This document shows positions 52,844-61,673 of a stretch of DNA of 64,000 nucleotides, piece by piece. Numbering within the stretch: the stretch's first letter is position 1; every line of letters starts with the position of its first letter. The notes beneath the pieces were generated by a model. That model searched no databases. It was given only the letters and a program-made list of their open reading frames with translations, and had not been told where the DNA came from. Origin of the DNA: Pseudoalteromonas carrageenovora IAM 12662 (GTDB taxonomy: Bacteria; Pseudomonadota; Gammaproteobacteria; Enterobacterales; Alteromonadaceae); contig NZ_LT965929.1 in the NCBI RefSeq assembly GCF_900239935.1, positions 124,001 through 188,000 of the forward strand, written 5' to 3'. Both the position numbers and the translations under genes were made by a program.

Positions 52844-53521
52844 TTACTTGCTTTGAGCTGCCAGTATTTGTGCTGTTACCTTTTGCATAAACTCAGGCAT
52901 ATTTGCTTGGCGATCTGCCTCTATTTGCTGAGCAATAGTCGATTGACTCATCTTTGCTTGCCACTCTTTCAAACCTGGGATTTCGGCCAGTACATCCCAA
53001 TTAAGCTCTTTTGGCGTGAATGCGTTAACCACTGTATTTACGTAGTAAACGTAAATATCTGCCATGCTAAATTGTTCGCCAGCTATCCACGGCGAAAAAT
53101 GCGTTAATTCACAAAGAGCGTTTACACCGCGCGTTAATAGCTTGCGAATGTCGTCTTTTACGTGTTCAGGTGCAGGGGAGCCTGTAAATACATACGGGAT
53201 TAAGCGTCTGCTTGGCAATTCAAAGTAAAGCTCACTTATTTTCATAATTTGGCGAACAAAAGCACGCTCGGCTGAATCTTCAGGGTATAGCGTGTTGCTT
53301 GGGTAGGTTTCTTCAAGGTAGTCGCAAATAACGCTCGACTCTGCAATATTTAGCCTATCAGCGGTGGTTATAGCCGGTACTTTTCCCATAGGGTTTATAG
53401 CTAAAAACTGCTCGTCGTTGTTGTATATAAGGTGCTCATTAAATGGCAGCTCTTTGTGTAAAAGTACATGCTTAACCAAGTTGTAATAGTTACTAGCTGC
53501 GAAGCCGTGCAAAGTAATCAT
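52844..53521 (-). CDS. Glutathione S-transferase family protein
   Basis: A 225-residue GST. The thioredoxin-fold part starts ITLHGFAASNYYNLVKHVLL and contains NPMGKVPAITTADRLNIAES. The helical domain has the conserved aspartate in GEQFSMADIYVYYV. It is the first gene of the GST-oxidoreductase pair and lies 166 bases from the divergent LysR gene. It is not closely alike to the GST at 34653, so this is a second, separate detoxification unit. Confidence 0.88.
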   Translation of the reverse strand: MITLHGFAASNYYNLVKHVLLHKELPFNEHLIYNNDEQFLAINPMGKVPAITTADRLNIAESSVICDYLEETYPSNTLYPEDSAERAFVRQIMKISELYFELPSRRLIPYVFTGSPAPEHVKDDIRKLLTRGVNALCELTHFSPWIAGEQFSMADIYVYYVNTVVNAFTPKELNWDVLAEIPGLKEWQAKMSQSTIAQQIEADRQANMPEFMQKVTAQILAAQSK

Positions 53522-53687
53522 AATGTAGCCTTTGGTTTTAAGCTTTAACTATTGGCGTTAAATAAATTAAAGCGTGTAGATAAGTTAAGGTTATTATTAC
53601 TTGTTTTAATTTGCTTATATATAAGGGAAAATGCGAATCACTTTTGTCTTTAAGACAATAAAGCATTTTATTTAATGGAGAGGCAAC

Positions 53688-54587
53688 TTGGATCAACTAA
53701 AAGCAATACGGTATTTTATTAAGGTGGTTGAAACAGGCAGTTTTACCAAAGCCGCAAAAGCATTTGATGTGCCGCCCTCGTCGTTGTCACGGCGGGTTGC
53801 TGATTTAGAAAAAAGCCTAGGGGCGACGCTTTTAAAGCGTTCGACCCGTATAGTTAAATTGACCGAAGTTGGGCAAATTTACTATAACGATGTTCAGCAA
53901 ATAATAAATCAGCTAGAGCAAAGCCACGAAACAGTGCGCAGTTATCAAACAACACCAATGGGGCGATTATGTATAAGCTCAATGGTGAGTTTTGGTGATA
54001 AAATATTACTGCCTCTGCTTGATGAATTTAGCGCGCTATACCCCGAAATTATATTAGATGTTAGCTTAAGTGATGAGCTGTCTACACTTGGGCGTGACGA
54101 CGTTGATATAGCCATTCGTGGTGGTTATGCGCCAAATGAACGCGTGCTAGCAATAAAACTAATGGATAATGGCTTTATTCCTGTCGCGTCACCCTGCTAT
54201 TTACAAAAATACGGCGTGCCTAATAATGTTATGGAATTAAAGGATCACAGTGGCCTTTATTTTAAAACGCCAGCGGGGCCAACGCCTTGGTTATGTAAAG
54301 TGGATGATCAATGGCACGACGTTTCTGGGCCTGCGGTCGCTATTTCAAATAACGGATCGTGGCTGGCTAAAAAAGCATGTAATGGTGAGGGTATTTTAAT
54401 GTCTACTCGGTGGGCGCTCGACTCATACCTTGAGTCTGGCCAGTTGCAAGAGCTTAAGTTTGAGCATGAATTAGCGATAAGCCAAAATGCGACTATGGCG
54501 GTTTATTTGTTATATCAAAAACAGCGCTATTTAGTACCAAAGGTGAAAGCGGCGGTCGACTTTTTAGTACAAAGAATAAAAAGCTAG
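53688..54587 (+). CDS. LysR-family transcriptional regulator
   Basis: A 299-residue LysR protein. The winged helix-turn-helix is at residues ~1-60 (AIRYFIKVVETGSFTKAAKA, PPSSLSRRVADLEKSLGATL, KRSTRIVKLTEVGQIYY), and the effector domain starts near 90 (GRLCISSMVSFGD). It starts with TTG; GGAGAGG just upstream and the conserved DQLKAIRYF beginning support this. It diverges from the GST-oxidoreductase operon, its most likely target, in the usual LysR layout. Confidence 0.9.
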   Translation: MDQLKAIRYFIKVVETGSFTKAAKAFDVPPSSLSRRVADLEKSLGATLLKRSTRIVKLTEVGQIYYNDVQQIINQLEQSHETVRSYQTTPMGRLCISSMVSFGDKILLPLLDEFSALYPEIILDVSLSDELSTLGRDDVDIAIRGGYAPNERVLAIKLMDNGFIPVASPCYLQKYGVPNNVMELKDHSGLYFKTPAGPTPWLCKVDDQWHDVSGPAVAISNNGSWLAKKACNGEGILMSTRWALDSYLESGQLQELKFEHELAISQNATMAVYLLYQKQRYLVPKVKAAVDFLVQRIKS

Positions 54588-54690
54588 ATAAATTTTGTAT
54601 TTTTTGTTCTCCAGTAATTGCTTTTAATATCATAGAAGTGGAGTTAAAAATTCCTAAATAGTTTAATTTCAAATGTATTTAGGGTGGGCT

Positions 54691-55077
54691 ATGAAAATAA
54701 ATTTTTCTTGGCGAATTCAGTTTGGTCGCATTGTACCAATATGCTCTTGTGAAAATGTAAACAGTAATGGTAAGAGTGTATTGTTAAGTCTTTTATTAGA
54801 TGATGGTGGGTTACGTTACAGTGAAACTATTTTTTGGATTGATGAAGGAATAAAGAGAATAAACTCTGTTTTAGCAAGTGAATGTAGCTTTCTTGACTGG
54901 AACCGCGAAAGATGGGGAACTGAATTCACGCTACACAATGCACGAGTATATTCTTTACTAGACGATAGCTATTTTCAAAATATACCTACGCAGCAGCTTA
55001 AAGAAGCTCTTGGCGCGTGGAAGTTATTCTTAGAGTCAACCCCTGATCTACAAAAAAACATTGAAATAAAATTATAA
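54691..55077 (+). CDS. Protein of unknown function
   Basis: A 128-residue soluble protein beginning MKINFSWRIQFGRIVPI. ATG 54691 is chosen for the GGGTGGG just upstream; an earlier in-frame ATG lies six codons before. The first half reads as beta strands, the second as helices (QQLKEALGAWKLFLES). No family recognised. The next gene starts 69 bases later on the same strand. The small, AT-rich, unmatched pair would fit immunity or orphan genes, but no toxin is identified. Confidence 0.5.
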   Translation: MKINFSWRIQFGRIVPICSCENVNSNGKSVLLSLLLDDGGLRYSETIFWIDEGIKRINSVLASECSFLDWNRERWGTEFTLHNARVYSLLDDSYFQNIPTQQLKEALGAWKLFLESTPDLQKNIEIKL

Positions 55078-55146
55078 AAGACAAGTTTAATCAGTATGTT
55101 AAGCGGTATCAGCTGGCTTAATGTTTAGTTATTGGGAGAAGTACGT

Positions 55147-55620
55147 ATGGTGCCATTTGGTTTAAGTTCAGAGCAGTTTAAAGCTAAATTTTTAGTTTCA
55201 TTAGAAAAAATATCACCTTGTTTTATTCGCGAGCTCAAGAATTTGTTTACAGTTTCAATTCCCGAATCTGTTTTAGGTGCTGAGATTCAAATATTTCTAG
55301 GTGATGATTGTATGGAGACTCCTTCAGCTTGGATATATTACGAAGGAAAACAAAAAAAGATAAATAGCACTGATGCTTCAATATTTTCTGGTAAATCAGT
55401 GGAGTTACTTTCGGGTGATTATGCTATACCTCATTTTGATGAGAAATATTATATCAATGAAGAGTTCAACGCGGGTTACTTAATTGCTAATCTAACAAAA
55501 CAATGGCTGGCTGAGAGCTGGTGGAAGGCTGGAGGCTGGGATTATCCTATTCCAGTATTAGTTATGGTTCATGATGATTATGGTGATGGTTCGTCGATTA
55601 AGTTGTCTGCAGTTTGCTAA
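55147..55620 (+). CDS. Acidic protein of unknown function
   Basis: A 157-residue acidic protein rich in aromatic residues (WLAESWWKAGGWDYPIPV, VMVHDDYGDGSS). No signal or membrane span. ATG 55147 has GGGAG upstream; the TTG five codons earlier is unlikely. The make-up resembles small immunity proteins of polymorphic toxin systems, yet no toxin or secretion marker is next to it, so the role stays open. It may be co-transcribed with its neighbours. Confidence 0.5.
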   Translation: MVPFGLSSEQFKAKFLVSLEKISPCFIRELKNLFTVSIPESVLGAEIQIFLGDDCMETPSAWIYYEGKQKKINSTDASIFSGKSVELLSGDYAIPHFDEKYYINEEFNAGYLIANLTKQWLAESWWKAGGWDYPIPVLVMVHDDYGDGSSIKLSAVC

Positions 55621-55684
55621 TAAATAAAAAGAATACCTTATAACCCCACAAAAATATCTTTCGAGTAAGGACTACCGAGTAAAT

Positions 55685-57319
55685 ATGTTGACTATACATT
55701 CTCAGATACAAAAAAATATAGATTTAATTCGTGACCCTAATTTTGGTGTTGTTCAAAAAGGTGTACCTAATAAAAAAAATAAAGCAACAGTAAGAAACAT
55801 TCATGCGCAATGGAAAAAATTAATAGAAGAACAGCAAGCAACCATTAAAAGGCAATATGATCGAGGGCTCATTGATTGGCCAGAATGTCGTAGTTTAATG
55901 AGGGCTGATTTTAGCATTGAAGATGAAATATACAGCGCAATGATGAATTGGCTTTCAACCATAGATTTATCTGACACACTTGAGGTTGAGTACCTTGCTA
56001 CGTTTATTGAGACTGTAAGTAGCTCAGATTATTCGCCAAATGCTTTGGTGTTATTAAAATATCACCAAACTATACTAACTAAAATAAAAGAACTTATTGA
56101 ACACCAACGGGTACATCAGCAAAATACAAAAATTAACTTAGTTGTTTCAGGTTTAATAGAGCTATATTTTTATCTTTCAGTAGGCAGTTACACTCCAGAT
56201 TTTATCAAGCGGTATGAACTCAATAAAGTTGATATAGCGCTATTGCTTCCTTCTTTTTATCGAGCATTTTCAGATGAAGATAGTAATTTGATAATGGGTA
56301 TTTTTGAAGAGTTTCACCCAGATGTTATAAACGAGTTTACTCAGCTATTACATTCGAGCATTGTTAGGCATGCTAGAAATAGCAGTTACGGCTGGATGCA
56401 TTCAGAACTACTAAGTATGCTTGCAAAGCCTGCAGATGTGTTTTATAAAAACGCACCTCTGATTTTTAAAAGCCTGATTAATGACTTTGATTTTTCTGAT
56501 ATTGAGATGGATTATTTAATTGAAAATTTAATACTATGCCCGCTTGGGATTGAAGGTAAAAAAACACAACAAGCACATATTCATGAACACCTAAATCACA
56601 TTAAAGCAAAGGGCGCAAAACAAAGTATAATTAACGATTATCAACAAAAATTAGATAATATAGATTCAGTTAGCCAAGAAAAATACAACAAAAATATTAA
56701 AACGGCTCTGCGTAGAATTACCGTTTCAGCCCCTACTCGAAAAAGCTTAGACATATTACTTAAAGCCACTACCGATAAAGCTAAAGTGACACACTTAAAA
56801 TCGTTACTTTTAGAAGCTGATGCTTTAAAAAACACACCTAAATTGTTTAATATTAATAATAAACCCACCGTTTTATTTCGTGATTTTAATTTTAAGTTAC
56901 TCGTTATTGAAGAGCTGATGTATCGACAAGAGATCCTCTTACCAAAGTTTGATTTAGATTTATTTGCCAAAGAGTATATAAAACGCGAAATTGATCGAGA
57001 AGAAGATGGATATGAGTGCATTGCTGAAGTTAAAAAGTACTTTAAAAACGTAGAAATACCGATGACTTTACTCGAAAAAGTAACGCAGCTTTATCAAGAC
57101 AGTGGTTTAAATGGTGGAGCTGTATTTTTAGAGCACATGCATCCATTTTGGGATCCCGGTATGGGAGATGAAGTACCCAAAGTAACAAATAAGGCAATTG
57201 ATGATTTAGCTCTATTACCTAATCTTACTGAAATAATTGGTTTAGAAAATAGCGAGCCGAGTAAAAAATTATTAAATGCCTTAGCTGAGCGAAATATTGA
57301 GTTGGAAGAGGAGGAGTAA
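55685..57319 (+). CDS. Large cytosolic protein of unknown function
   Basis: A 544-residue, mostly alpha-helical protein, with lysine- and glutamate-rich segments and no signal peptide or membrane span. The N-terminal ~100 residues contain KNKATVRNIHAQWKKLIEEQ, likely a helical bundle; the C-terminus is very acidic and ends ELEEEE. No catalytic motif or family was recognised. It follows the 157-residue gene by 64 bases on the same strand. Base composition is AT-rich like the two genes before it. Confidence 0.55.
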   Translation: MLTIHSQIQKNIDLIRDPNFGVVQKGVPNKKNKATVRNIHAQWKKLIEEQQATIKRQYDRGLIDWPECRSLMRADFSIEDEIYSAMMNWLSTIDLSDTLEVEYLATFIETVSSSDYSPNALVLLKYHQTILTKIKELIEHQRVHQQNTKINLVVSGLIELYFYLSVGSYTPDFIKRYELNKVDIALLLPSFYRAFSDEDSNLIMGIFEEFHPDVINEFTQLLHSSIVRHARNSSYGWMHSELLSMLAKPADVFYKNAPLIFKSLINDFDFSDIEMDYLIENLILCPLGIEGKKTQQAHIHEHLNHIKAKGAKQSIINDYQQKLDNIDSVSQEKYNKNIKTALRRITVSAPTRKSLDILLKATTDKAKVTHLKSLLLEADALKNTPKLFNINNKPTVLFRDFNFKLLVIEELMYRQEILLPKFDLDLFAKEYIKREIDREEDGYECIAEVKKYFKNVEIPMTLLEKVTQLYQDSGLNGGAVFLEHMHPFWDPGMGDEVPKVTNKAIDDLALLPNLTEIIGLENSEPSKKLLNALAERNIELEEEE

Positions 57320-57475
57320 TTTAGATTACGCCTTCAAAATTTTAGATTAAAAGCAGATGATTATATCTAAATTCAAGTATTAATTTTTTCTGCTTTTAAT
57401 TTTATTACTGTAGCTAAAGCTTTTAGCTAAATGACCGATAAAATACTTAATAGAGTTTAGCGATTAAGGATAATC

Positions 57476-59440
57476 ATGGTCAACAGCACTCTTGGCAACC
57501 ACGCCAATTTAAGCGCTTTACTTGGTCAATCAGTTAATAATACGAGTCAAACCTCTTTGGCGGCGCCAAAAAGTAACGGTGACCTTCAAGCTATTAATGC
57601 TTTACACACTAACGTGCCTAAAATAACCGACGAGCTGCTTAGCCAGTTAAATAACGAAACTACTGACGAAGCCCTAGCCAGTAATCAAAAAGTTGAGGAT
57701 GTTTTACAGCAGCAATTAACCTCACTATTTACAATATCGAGTACACCAAGCCTTAATAACTATAAACCCTCCAATGAAGAACTCGCCCTGCGCACCGTAA
57801 TAAGCTCTCAGCATGAGGGGTTATTAAAAAACGAAAACAGTACCCAATTAATTGAGCGATTAAATACGTCGGTTAAGAATATTCAGGGTGCTTATGCTAA
57901 TACCAGCGATATTTTATCGAGTTTAGGGCAACTTGGGCATGAGCAAAAAACCTTTTTAGCCTCAAGTCAGCAACGTGTTGAGCGCACGCTTAATCCGTAC
58001 ATGGAAAGCCTTAATCGCGCAAAATACGAGGATGGCGATCACAACCTGTTTGAGCTCTCGGTAAAAACTAAAGAAGGTGATGTTATAAACATTACCTTTA
58101 ACTCATCGCAAGGTTATGACGAAGAAACAGGCGAAGCCGTTGATGGCTTTAGCTTAAGTTACGAAGTAAATGGCGATTTATCTGAGGCTGAGCATAAAGC
58201 ACTTACGCAGGTGCTCAGTGGTGTTGGCGAAATGGCCGATGAATTTTTTAAAGTGAGTGAAAACTCATTTAATTCTCTTATAGTGCCAAACCAAACAGAC
58301 ATGAGTTTAGATTTTTTAGCTGGGTTTAATAGTGAGCAGCTAACAGGCTTTGATGTGTCGTTTTCAACAACGCAAAATAAAGATCCTGATTCGAAAGAGA
58401 ACACGCTTGATTTAAGTTACTCCATTGATGAAGCATCAAACCAGCAAGCACTTGTGTTTAAAGCCGCAGGTGGGCAAAACGACATTGATTTTACACTCGA
58501 TATGTCAACCATTGGCGCTAAAGACACGCAGCAAATGCAGCAGTATTTAGCGTCGCTCGATCAAAGCTTAGAAGATAGCCGAGTAAACAGTACCAAAGAC
58601 AATAAAGAGTCGGCATTTGGGCGAAAAGGTGACGAAGCAATGCTGCAGGGCTTTGCATTATTTAAAGGCGCTTTTGCAAGTATGTCGTCGGCGGCTGAGC
58701 GTTATAGCAATTTGGAGTCGCTTGCAGATCTGCACTTTAATGACGGGCGCGCTATGGTAGCCGATTTAGTTGATAACATGGTCGCAAACGATAGCCGTTA
58801 CCAAAGGCTAGGTAATAAAGCGCCGAATACATTAGGATCGGGGATTTCTAAGCTCGCTGATTTTGATGCCACTTTTTCATATGCGCTGGATAACGGCGAC
58901 TATCAACCAAAAAGCAGCATTGAATTAAGCCAAGCAACTGAGCAAAGCCAGTTAGGGGATCTTAGCGGTGTAACGCAGAGTAAAAATGTAAGTAGCCATT
59001 TTGATTATCAATACAGTCGCCCTGATTACTACAACAAAGAAGAGAGTTATAACGTAGGGACTGCGGTTAAAAATAAAGAGCTAGTGGGGCTTGATCAGTC
59101 TCACGAAGTGGATGTTGATACAAAAATGTATGCGTTTAACCCGCAAACTAACCAATATGAACTGCAAATGGCGATGCAAGAGCAAACAGTTAGTAAAAGC
59201 GACATTCGCTTAATTGACGATATTTGGCTCGAAGAAAACGAAAACAGCTACTCAATGCATAAAAAAGAGCGCGATGAGAGTGATGACAAGCAAGATGATT
59301 TTATAGAAACAAACCGTCACTCACACACCAAGCTTGTTACCTTAATTGGTGACTTAGATAAGTTAGCCGAGAATAAAGCAGTAAGGCGAGAATATTTAAC
59401 TAACTTATCGCAAGTTAATTTTTTTATGGATAAAAAGTAA
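57476..59440 (+). CDS. Large protein of unknown function
   Basis: A 654-residue protein, Ser/Asn/Gln/Asp-rich and acidic, with no signal peptide or membrane span. The N-terminal region (MVNSTLGNHANLSALLGQSV) is low-complexity, while ~190-360 appears beta-rich (NLFELSVKTKEGDVINITFN, GFSLSYEVNGDLSEAEHKAL). This reads like a domain repeated around 270-345 (FDVSFSTTQNKD, DFTLDMSTIGAKD). AAGGA precedes the ATG. No family recognised. It is separate from the preceding gene by 156 bases. Confidence 0.55.
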   Translation: MVNSTLGNHANLSALLGQSVNNTSQTSLAAPKSNGDLQAINALHTNVPKITDELLSQLNNETTDEALASNQKVEDVLQQQLTSLFTISSTPSLNNYKPSNEELALRTVISSQHEGLLKNENSTQLIERLNTSVKNIQGAYANTSDILSSLGQLGHEQKTFLASSQQRVERTLNPYMESLNRAKYEDGDHNLFELSVKTKEGDVINITFNSSQGYDEETGEAVDGFSLSYEVNGDLSEAEHKALTQVLSGVGEMADEFFKVSENSFNSLIVPNQTDMSLDFLAGFNSEQLTGFDVSFSTTQNKDPDSKENTLDLSYSIDEASNQQALVFKAAGGQNDIDFTLDMSTIGAKDTQQMQQYLASLDQSLEDSRVNSTKDNKESAFGRKGDEAMLQGFALFKGAFASMSSAAERYSNLESLADLHFNDGRAMVADLVDNMVANDSRYQRLGNKAPNTLGSGISKLADFDATFSYALDNGDYQPKSSIELSQATEQSQLGDLSGVTQSKNVSSHFDYQYSRPDYYNKEESYNVGTAVKNKELVGLDQSHEVDVDTKMYAFNPQTNQYELQMAMQEQTVSKSDIRLIDDIWLEENENSYSMHKKERDESDDKQDDFIETNRHSHTKLVTLIGDLDKLAENKAVRREYLTNLSQVNFFMDKK

Positions 59441-59534
59441 CGCTTTAGAGCTGTTCACTCCTCACTCAATATTGGGTATAGTCGTTAAATGCTTTATTTA
59501 ATACCTAATTTAATATCTAATTAAGAGCAACCTT

Positions 59535-59993
59535 ATGTTTAAACAATTAATTTTATTGTGTGCTTTAAGCATGCCGTTATTAAGCTGTGCTGCTGACGCA
59601 CCATTTTCGGGGGGTATTACAACTGATGTACTGCTAAGCGACTACGACAAGTTTAACGAGCAATACAAAGCATTCACGCCAACAGCACAAGACATTGCGT
59701 TAATGCAAAAGCTAGAAGGTAAAGAGCTAATTGTATTATTTGGCACATGGTGCCACGACAGTGAGCGCGAAGTGCCGCGTTTAATTAAGTTACTAGATGA
59801 ATCAAAAGTACAACTTGCAAGCATTGAATATGTGGCCGTGGGTTACAACAAGCAAGACGATGCAGGCATTGCAAAGGCTCACGACTTGCAATACACCCCA
59901 ACGTTTATTGTTAAGCAAAATGGTAAAGAGTTAGTACGCGTAATTGAAAAGCCAACGGGGTCATTGGCACAAGATTTAACTAAGGGCTTATGA
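59535..59993 (+). CDS. Thioredoxin-fold lipoprotein with a CxxS active site
   Basis: A 152-residue protein with a lipoprotein-like signal (MPLLSC, Cys ~19). The thioredoxin fold shows ELIVLFGTWCHDSEREVPRL (~residues 70-90) and the cis-proline YTPTFIVKQNG. The usual CxxC is CHDS, so the second cysteine is missing. Such CxxS proteins cannot catalyse dithiol oxidation in the classic way, but may act in isomerisation, glutathione-linked redox or holding. Envelope location is likely. It follows a separate gene and stands alone. Confidence 0.82.
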   Translation: MFKQLILLCALSMPLLSCAADAPFSGGITTDVLLSDYDKFNEQYKAFTPTAQDIALMQKLEGKELIVLFGTWCHDSEREVPRLIKLLDESKVQLASIEYVAVGYNKQDDAGIAKAHDLQYTPTFIVKQNGKELVRVIEKPTGSLAQDLTKGL

Positions 59994-60206
59994 GTTTAGC
60001 TTGATCATATTTGGGCTTACTGATTTAGCTAATAGATTTATGGGTAGCTGGTGAACTGCTATGAGTGTTCTCTTAAAATTACAGTGCGTGAAGACGGGTT
60101 TGATCCATTTGGCTGAGCAGAAATAGGAATTCAGCTATGGTTTGCATATCAATTAAAACAAATAAAAAACTAATTAATCTACAAGCTCGTTGTGGTATTT
60201 CTTAAT

Positions 60207-60593
60207 ATGTCTAAAGATCTACGTAAAAATTTGATTGCTGCGATTCTTAGTCCATTAATTGCATTACCAGTCCTTGGTTTTTGTTATTTTTATGCGGGTA
60301 TCGAAAACTATACTTCTGTTAGTTCATTAATTTCAGGTGTTGGTTTTGGTGTATCAATAGGGGTGGGAAGTTTATTTTATTTTTATCCTTTGATGCTCAT
60401 TTACGGATTACCTATTAGCTTATTACTCCAAAAGTTAAATTTATTTAAATTACCGGTAGTTTTAATCTTAAGCATACTTCCTGTTTTTTTACTTAGTCTT
60501 TTTAGTGAATTTAATCGTGAAACATTGGTTCTTCATTTATTGGTACTTTCAATGGGTTTAACTAGTTGGCTTATATATAATAAATTAAGGTAA
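60207..60593 (+). CDS. Small integral membrane protein of unknown function
   Basis: A 128-residue protein with four hydrophobic spans (LIAAILSPLIALPVLGFCYF, LISGVGFGVSIGVGSLFYFY, PVVLILSILPVFLLSLF, LVLSMGLTSWLIY). The positive N-terminus MSKDLRKN suggests it faces the cytosol. ATG 60207 is preferred; a GTG five codons earlier is an alternative. No family recognised. It stands alone between the thioredoxin-fold gene and a convergent LysR gene. Confidence 0.55.
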   Translation: MSKDLRKNLIAAILSPLIALPVLGFCYFYAGIENYTSVSSLISGVGFGVSIGVGSLFYFYPLMLIYGLPISLLLQKLNLFKLPVVLILSILPVFLLSLFSEFNRETLVLHLLVLSMGLTSWLIYNKLR

Positions 60594-60657
60594 CACCGCA
60601 ACAAGCCATTCATGTCACACAACCTTTCCCTTACGTGACTTACAGCTCACATAATCA

Positions 60658-61536
60658 CTATATACTAAACAGGCTTTTTTCGAATGCTTGCGCAGCATGC
60701 GAAGACGGTCTGTCTTTATAATGTAGTTGATACAGTGGCCTAGAGAGTTGCTCGTTATTTTTTTGGCTCAGGCGTGTTAATTTGCCTAGCTGCACTAAAT
60801 CCTCAGTAACTACATTTGGCAATAAAGCGACCCCCATACCTTGAGCAACGGCCCTAGCTATGGCTTCGTTGCTGCCTAATTGCATACTTTGCTCAGCTTG
60901 TACGCCATGTTGTGCTAATAACTTAACCGACATTTCTAAAGTGCCAGAGCCTGGCTCGCGCAGTAGCCAAAACTGCTTGTTTAACCATGCTTTTAAGTCT
61001 TTAGTGGGCTCACTGTTGCTGGGTATAACGACACTCATTAAATCGTTTTGCCAGTGCTTACTAATAATGTGCGGCTCGGTGGGTGTGCCTTCAACCAGTG
61101 CTAAATCGATAGTGCACTCTAGCAATGCGTGCTCAATTTGCGCGGTATTAGCCACTTGTACTTCTACTTTTATATGTGGGTATTGGGCGCAAAATTTGGC
61201 TAAATAAGGCGGTAGCCAATAACTGGCAATGGTGGTGCTGGTGCCTATAACTAATGTACCGCGCTTAAGCCCTGTGCGCGATTTTATATCGTCAATGGCG
61301 GCTTTTTCAATGGCAAAAATACTACGTGCGTGATCATATAGGGCTTGGCCGCCTTCGCTTAAGGTGAGCTTTTTACCTTTAGATGCACGTTCAATAAGTT
61401 GTATGTTTAGTTGATACTCAAGCTCTTTTAAAGCCTTTGATACCGCAGGCTGGCTTATAAAAAGCGCTTCGGCTGCGCCTGAAAAGCTACCGAGCTTAGC
61501 CACCGTATAAAACACCCTAAGTGCATGTAAGTTCAT
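60658..61536 (-). CDS. LysR-family regulator divergent from yeiH
   Basis: A 292-residue LysR protein. The helix-turn-helix is at residues 1-60 (NLHALRVFYTVAKLGSFSGA, LFISQPAVSKALKELEYQLN), followed by RASKGKKLTLSEGGQALYDHA. The effector domain starts near residue 92 (GTLVIGTSTTIASYWLPPYL). This form is like YeiE/CysB-related regulators, which often pair with yeiH. A palindrome in the spacer at 61570 is a plausible operator. Confidence 0.9.
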   Translation of the reverse strand: MNLHALRVFYTVAKLGSFSGAAEALFISQPAVSKALKELEYQLNIQLIERASKGKKLTLSEGGQALYDHARSIFAIEKAAIDDIKSRTGLKRGTLVIGTSTTIASYWLPPYLAKFCAQYPHIKVEVQVANTAQIEHALLECTIDLALVEGTPTEPHIISKHWQNDLMSVVIPSNSEPTKDLKAWLNKQFWLLREPGSGTLEMSVKLLAQHGVQAEQSMQLGSNEAIARAVAQGMGVALLPNVVTEDLVQLGKLTRLSQKNNEQLSRPLYQLHYKDRPSSHAAQAFEKSLFSI

Positions 61537-61569
61537 TGTATAACCTTAAATTGCATAACTCTATACTGC

Positions 61570-61584
61570 ATAACTTTAAGTTAT
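61570..61584. promoter_or_regulatory. Palindromic LysR-type operator candidate
   Basis: ATAACTTTAAGTTAT is a perfect 15-base dyad (seven bases each side). The same GCATAACT occurs twice, at 61553 and 61568. It lies in the 137-base spacer between the regulator and yeiH, where LysR proteins usually bind. Confidence 0.5.
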
Positions 61585-61673
61585 CAAATCATGATTTTAA
61601 TATATTGGAGTTATATTTTGAACTTTCTTACAATTAAGTCAACACATCAATATGGTTTAAGTGAGGGAATATT

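Noticed and set aside
54691..55620. Toxin-immunity pair
   Set aside because: The proteins look like small acidic cytosolic proteins, but there is no toxin domain or delivery gene next to them.
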